A stretch of 6,946 bases of DNA. It comes from JBFHRB01 sp041591915 (GTDB taxonomy: Bacteria > Actinomycetota > Nitriliruptoria > Nitriliruptorales > Nitriliruptoraceae). The notes below the pieces were generated by a model. That model was not told the DNA's origin. It did not search any database and worked only from the letters and a program-made list of their open reading frames with translations. The DNA lies in NCBI GenBank assembly GCA_041591915.1, contig JBFHRB010000180.1, forward strand, positions 1 through 6,946. The letters are read 5' to 3'. The position numbers and the translations under genes were made by a program. Below, in pieces: positions 4,900 to 6,946 of the stretch (position 1 is its first letter; every line of letters starts with the position of its first letter).

Positions 4900-5985
4900 T
4901 CAGGGCGCCGCCGGCAGGTTGCCGCGCGGTGCGAGGTGCACCCACGTCGCACCCGGCTTGAGGGTGAACGGCTCGCCCTCGGCACTGATGAGCTGGATGT
5001 GCTCGAGCTCGCTGGTCTTCTCCCAGCGCGCCTCGTACCAGCTGCCGTCCCGCAGGATGATGGCCCGGCCCGACCCGACGACGTCCGTGCGAGTGAGGGG
5101 GTTGCCGGCCGCGTCGCAGCAGACGCCAGGGCCGACGACCATGCCGAGCACGACGACGTTGGCGGCGCCGACCTGGCCCGATCCGGTCACCCGGAACGGC
5201 TGGCCGTTCTGCGACCGCCGGTAGAGGCCCTCCGCCGAGTCGTACTCCCAGCCCGCGACGGCGACCCGGGACATGCGGACCTCGATCGCCGCACCCGGGT
5301 CCTCGCAGTCCTCGTCGTCGTCATCGCACTCGGCGGCCCCCGCCGGGGCCGCGGCCGCGTAGGAGAAGGCCGCGGTGGCGGGCGGGGCCAGCGGACCGGC
5401 GGCCTCGAAGAGGTCGGTCCCGGCCACGTAGAGGTTGCTGGGGGCGCGCCGGGTGCGGTCGCGGAAGTAGAGCGAGTCCGTGCCGTCGTCGTACAGCGTC
5501 TCGATGCCGCCACGACGGATCGCGTTGACCACCTCGTCGCGCGCCCCGCTGAGGGCGAGCACGGGCGAGAAGGGCGGTAGCACGGCCGCATCGATGAGGC
5601 GCCCGGACCGGACCGGCCCGACGCGCTCCGGCAGCTGGGAGTTGAAGATGGCGATGAAGCGGGTGATGCCGCCCTCGGTGAGCTCCTCGAAGACGATGTC
5701 AGCGGCGTCGAGGCCCGACTGCGGGCGGGCGGCGGAGCTGTTCTCGACCTTGACGGCGATCGCGGGCCGCTCGAGGACGTCCGGGGCCGCGCCCGGCTCG
5801 CCGGTCAGCGCCGCGACGTCCTCCGGCGTCGGTGACGGCGAGGGGCTCGGCGAGGGCGAGGGCTCGACGACGACGGTCGCCGAGGGCGTCGGCGTCGGGT
5901 CGACCTCCTCGTCGCCACCGCAGGCCGTGGCGAGGAGAGCGAGCGTGAGGAGCGCCGCAGGGGCGCGCAGGACGCGTCGATGCAT
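4900..5985 (-). CDS. DUF3048 (YerB-like) secreted lipoprotein
   Basis: The 361-residue product is a predicted lipoprotein. It has basic residues R3, R4 and R7, a hydrophobic stretch, and a lipobox ending ATAC (lipidated Cys at 22). A flexible Thr/Pro and Ser-Pro linker follows (about 30-54, with EPSPSPSPSPSPTP at 41-54), so the body would stand off the membrane. Residues from about 72 match the DUF3048/YerB family: RPQSGLDAADIVFEEL (87-102), GGITRFIAIF (105-114) and the ERVGPVRSGR block (120-129) are its hallmark. The second half (about 245-357) fits the C-terminal DUF3048 domain, with WYEARW and a GATWVHLAP end. Between them is an insertion with an acidic loop, CDDDDEDC (220-227), and a CC pair (289-290); disulfides outside the cell are possible. 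The family has no established function. The ATG at 5985 places the signal peptide correctly; its ribosome site is weak. Confidence 0.92.
   Translation of the reverse strand: MHRRVLRAPAALLTLALLATACGGDEEVDPTPTPSATVVVEPSPSPSPSPSPTPEDVAALTGEPGAAPDVLERPAIAVKVENSSAARPQSGLDAADIVFEELTEGGITRFIAIFNSQLPERVGPVRSGRLIDAAVLPPFSPVLALSGARDEVVNAIRRGGIETLYDDGTDSLYFRDRTRRAPSNLYVAGTDLFEAAGPLAPPATAAFSYAAAAPAGAAECDDDDEDCEDPGAAIEVRMSRVAVAGWEYDSAEGLYRRSQNGQPFRVTGSGQVGAANVVVLGMVVGPGVCCDAAGNPLTRTDVVGSGRAIILRDGSWYEARWEKTSELEHIQLISAEGEPFTLKPGATWVHLAPRGNLPAAP
5824..5865 (-). repeat. Ser-Pro repeat tract in the lipoprotein linker
   Basis: This stretch encodes residues 41-54 of the DUF3048 lipoprotein, mainly alternating Ser and Pro. 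At DNA level it is a degenerate six-base repeat (plus strand roughly gagggc) with mixed Ser codons TCG and AGC, so it is not a clean slippage-prone microsatellite. Proline-rich linkers like this commonly tether actinobacterial lipoproteins and may carry O-glycans. Confidence 0.6.
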
Positions 5986-6021
5986 GGGTCTGGGATCCGT
6001 TGGCAGGTGCGTTGGCGGCGG

Positions 6022-6049
6022 AGCGTAACGGGGCCGGAGCGACCCTCAG
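6022..6049 (-). promoter_or_regulatory. possible promoter of the DUF3048 gene
   Basis: In the 92-base gap after the lemA-like gene, the minus strand has TACGCT (6027-6022), a TAnnnT -10 match. CTGAGG (6049-6044), 16 bases further upstream, matches TTGACA at three of six bases. Transcription would start near 6015, giving a leader of about 30 bases. A small hairpin (6047-6064, one mismatch) lies just upstream and could terminate the preceding transcript. Both signals are weak. Confidence 0.3.
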
Positions 6050-6077
6050 CGCACGTGTGCCCTGCCAGCCGGCCGGG

Positions 6078-6644
6078 TCAGAACTGTACGCGGGGCGTCT
6101 CGCGGGCCTCGGGGTCCTCGATCTCGAAGTAGGCCTTCTCCTCGAACCCGAAGATGCCCGCGACGATGTTGGTCGGGAACTGCTCCCGCGCGGTGTCGTA
6201 GGCCCGGACGGCGCCGTTGTAGCCCTGGCGCGCGCCGCTCAGCAGGTCCTCGGTCCGAGCGAGCTCGGCCTGCAGCTCGAGGAAGTTCGTGTTGGCCTTG
6301 AGGTCGGGGTAGGCCTCGGCAACGGCGAAGAGCCGGCCCAGGGCACGCTCGAGGAACCCCTCGGCCCGCGCCTGGTCCTGCACGCCCTGTGCGCCGGCGG
6401 CCGCCGCGCGTGCGCGGGTGACCTCCTCGAGGACCTCCTTCTCGTGGCTGGCGTAGCCCTTGACCGTCTCCACGAGGTTGGGGATGAGGTCGTGGCGACG
6501 CTTCAGCTGCACGTCGATCTGGGCCCACGCCTCCTCCGACCGGTTGCGCAGGGCCACGAGCCGGTTGTACGCGCTGATGACGAACCCGAGGACGAGCAGG
6601 CCGATCACGACCAGCACGATGACCGCGACGATCCCTCCACCCAC
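6078..6644 (-). CDS. LemA family membrane-anchored protein
   Basis: LemA proteins are widespread, membrane-anchored helical proteins with no settled function. This 188-residue product is typical in length and layout. It has a very short N-terminus, one transmembrane segment (about 5-25), then a long helical domain with the conserved blocks YNRLVALRNRSEEAW (26-40), QLKRRHDLIPNLVETVKGYA (46-65), YPDLKAN (112-118) and the stretch around LARTEDLLSGARQGYN (128-143). It closes with the usual FGF-containing segment (165-167) and PRVQF. The body most likely faces outward. The GTG at 6644 is chosen because AAGGGG lies six bases upstream and the result is the normal short N-terminus; the nearby ATG at 6649 is out of frame. 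It lies 31 bases after the glycosyltransferase and is probably co-transcribed with it. The phosphatase-like or M48 peptidase partners often found beside lemA are not in the window. Confidence 0.94.
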   Translation of the reverse strand: MGGGIVAVIVLVVIGLLVLGFVISAYNRLVALRNRSEEAWAQIDVQLKRRHDLIPNLVETVKGYASHEKEVLEEVTRARAAAAGAQGVQDQARAEGFLERALGRLFAVAEAYPDLKANTNFLELQAELARTEDLLSGARQGYNGAVRAYDTAREQFPTNIVAGIFGFEEKAYFEIEDPEARETPRVQF

Positions 6645-6650
6645 CGCATG

Positions 6651-6656
6651 CCCCTT
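6651..6656 (-). promoter_or_regulatory. Shine-Dalgarno site for the LemA gene
   Basis: The minus strand reads AAGGGG, six bases before the GTG at 6644. It decides the start: the ATG at 6649 is only one base away and is in another frame. Confidence 0.65.
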
Positions 6657-6675
6657 GTCCGGCGGCAGGCAGAGC

Positions 6676-6946
6676 CTACGCGCCGATCGCCGCCAGGTAG
6701 AGGGTTCTCAGCTGGAGCGCGACGCGCGGCCAGTCGAACCGTTCCGCCGACCGCCGAGCCCCGTCCGCGAGCGCCTCGCGGCGCGCCGGGGTGTCCACGA
6801 GGCCAGCGAGCGTGGCGGCGAGGGCCGAGGCGTCTCCGGCGGGGAAGAGCAGCCCGTCGCGGCCGTCGTCGATGACCGATGCGTAGCCGGGTATCCCGGA
6901 GGCCACGACGGGAACGCCGGCGCTCATCGCCTCGATGAGGACGATC
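6676..6946 (-). CDS. GT4 glycosyltransferase, PimA-like (C-terminal part, truncated by the window edge)
   Basis: Only the last 89 residues are visible; the frame runs open off the 3' edge of the window. The fragment begins IVLIEAMSAGVPVVAS, the nucleotide-sugar binding motif of the C-terminal Rossmann domain in GT4 glycosyltransferases (second Glu of the E-x7-E motif). It continues with GRDGLLFPAGD and ends in the family's closing helix, with FDW followed by VALQLRTLYLAA. The end closely resembles mycobacterial PimA, which adds the first mannose to phosphatidylinositol. In mycobacteria pimA also lies a short way upstream of pdxS and yebC-ruvCAB. I infer a phosphatidylinositol mannosyltransferase, but another GT4 enzyme with this fold is possible from so short a piece. 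It stops at TAG, unlike the TGA of every other gene here. It probably forms a unit with the LemA gene. Confidence 0.85.
   Translation of the reverse strand, partial: IVLIEAMSAGVPVVASGIPGYASVIDDGRDGLLFPAGDASALAATLAGLVDTPARREALADGARRSAERFDWPRVALQLRTLYLAAIGA

Noticed and set aside
4030..5580. A 516-codon plus-strand open frame opposite pdxS and the lipoprotein gene
   Set aside because: It is antisense to conserved pdxS codons, and its composition is that of a high-GC shadow frame.
1..6946. CRISPR arrays, tRNA or rRNA genes, insertion sequences, toxin-antitoxin or defence genes
   Set aside because: None seen. The window is filled by conserved housekeeping and envelope genes with short gaps and even base composition.

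Overview
The window is very GC-rich, gene-dense and entirely minus-strand. It carries eight complete protein genes and one truncated gene and has no RNA genes, mobile elements or CRISPR. Read in the direction of transcription (high to low coordinates) the order is: PimA-like GT4 glycosyltransferase (3' end only), LemA-family membrane protein, DUF3048 (YerB-like) lipoprotein, pdxS, pdxT, yebC, ruvC, ruvA, ruvB. GTG starts, 4-base gene overlaps and the order mannosyltransferase - pdxS/pdxT - yebC - ruvCAB point to the phylum Actinomycetota; mycobacteria keep the same backbone. The LemA and DUF3048 genes between the mannosyltransferase and pdxS differ from the mycobacterial arrangement. A deep-branching actinobacterium (for example a Nitriliruptoria relative) is my guess only.

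Region by region: 6676-6946 is the end of a glycosyltransferase probably acting in phosphatidylinositol mannoside or related glycolipid synthesis. 4900-6644 holds two cell-envelope genes: a membrane-anchored LemA protein and a secreted lipoprotein with a Ser-Pro linker and a DUF3048 body. 3257-4806 is the complete DXP-independent vitamin B6 synthase: PdxS (the pyridoxal 5'-phosphate synthase subunit) and PdxT (the glutaminase that feeds it ammonia), with overlapping reading frames. 2421-3185 is YebC/TACO1, a translation-related factor. 44-2366 is ruvC-ruvA-ruvB, the Holliday junction resolvase and branch-migration motor, as a tightly coupled operon.

The main regulatory observation is at the yebC/ruvC boundary. 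A long imperfect hairpin begins on the base after the yebC stop codon. It is followed by a TAnnnT -10-like element and then by a perfect match to the Gram-positive LexA (SOS) operator, which overlaps the ruvC start. This suggests ruvCAB is a separate, DNA-damage-inducible unit with a leaderless or nearly leaderless mRNA. Other intergenic gaps (31-93 bases) hold smaller hairpins and one possible promoter. I found no wholly new system. The points most worth a second look are the SOS-controlled ruvC start, the long C-terminal tail of RuvC, the N-terminal extension of PdxT, the structured pdxS leader, and the LemA/DUF3048 pair. The first 43 bases, after ruvB, hold nothing I can identify.
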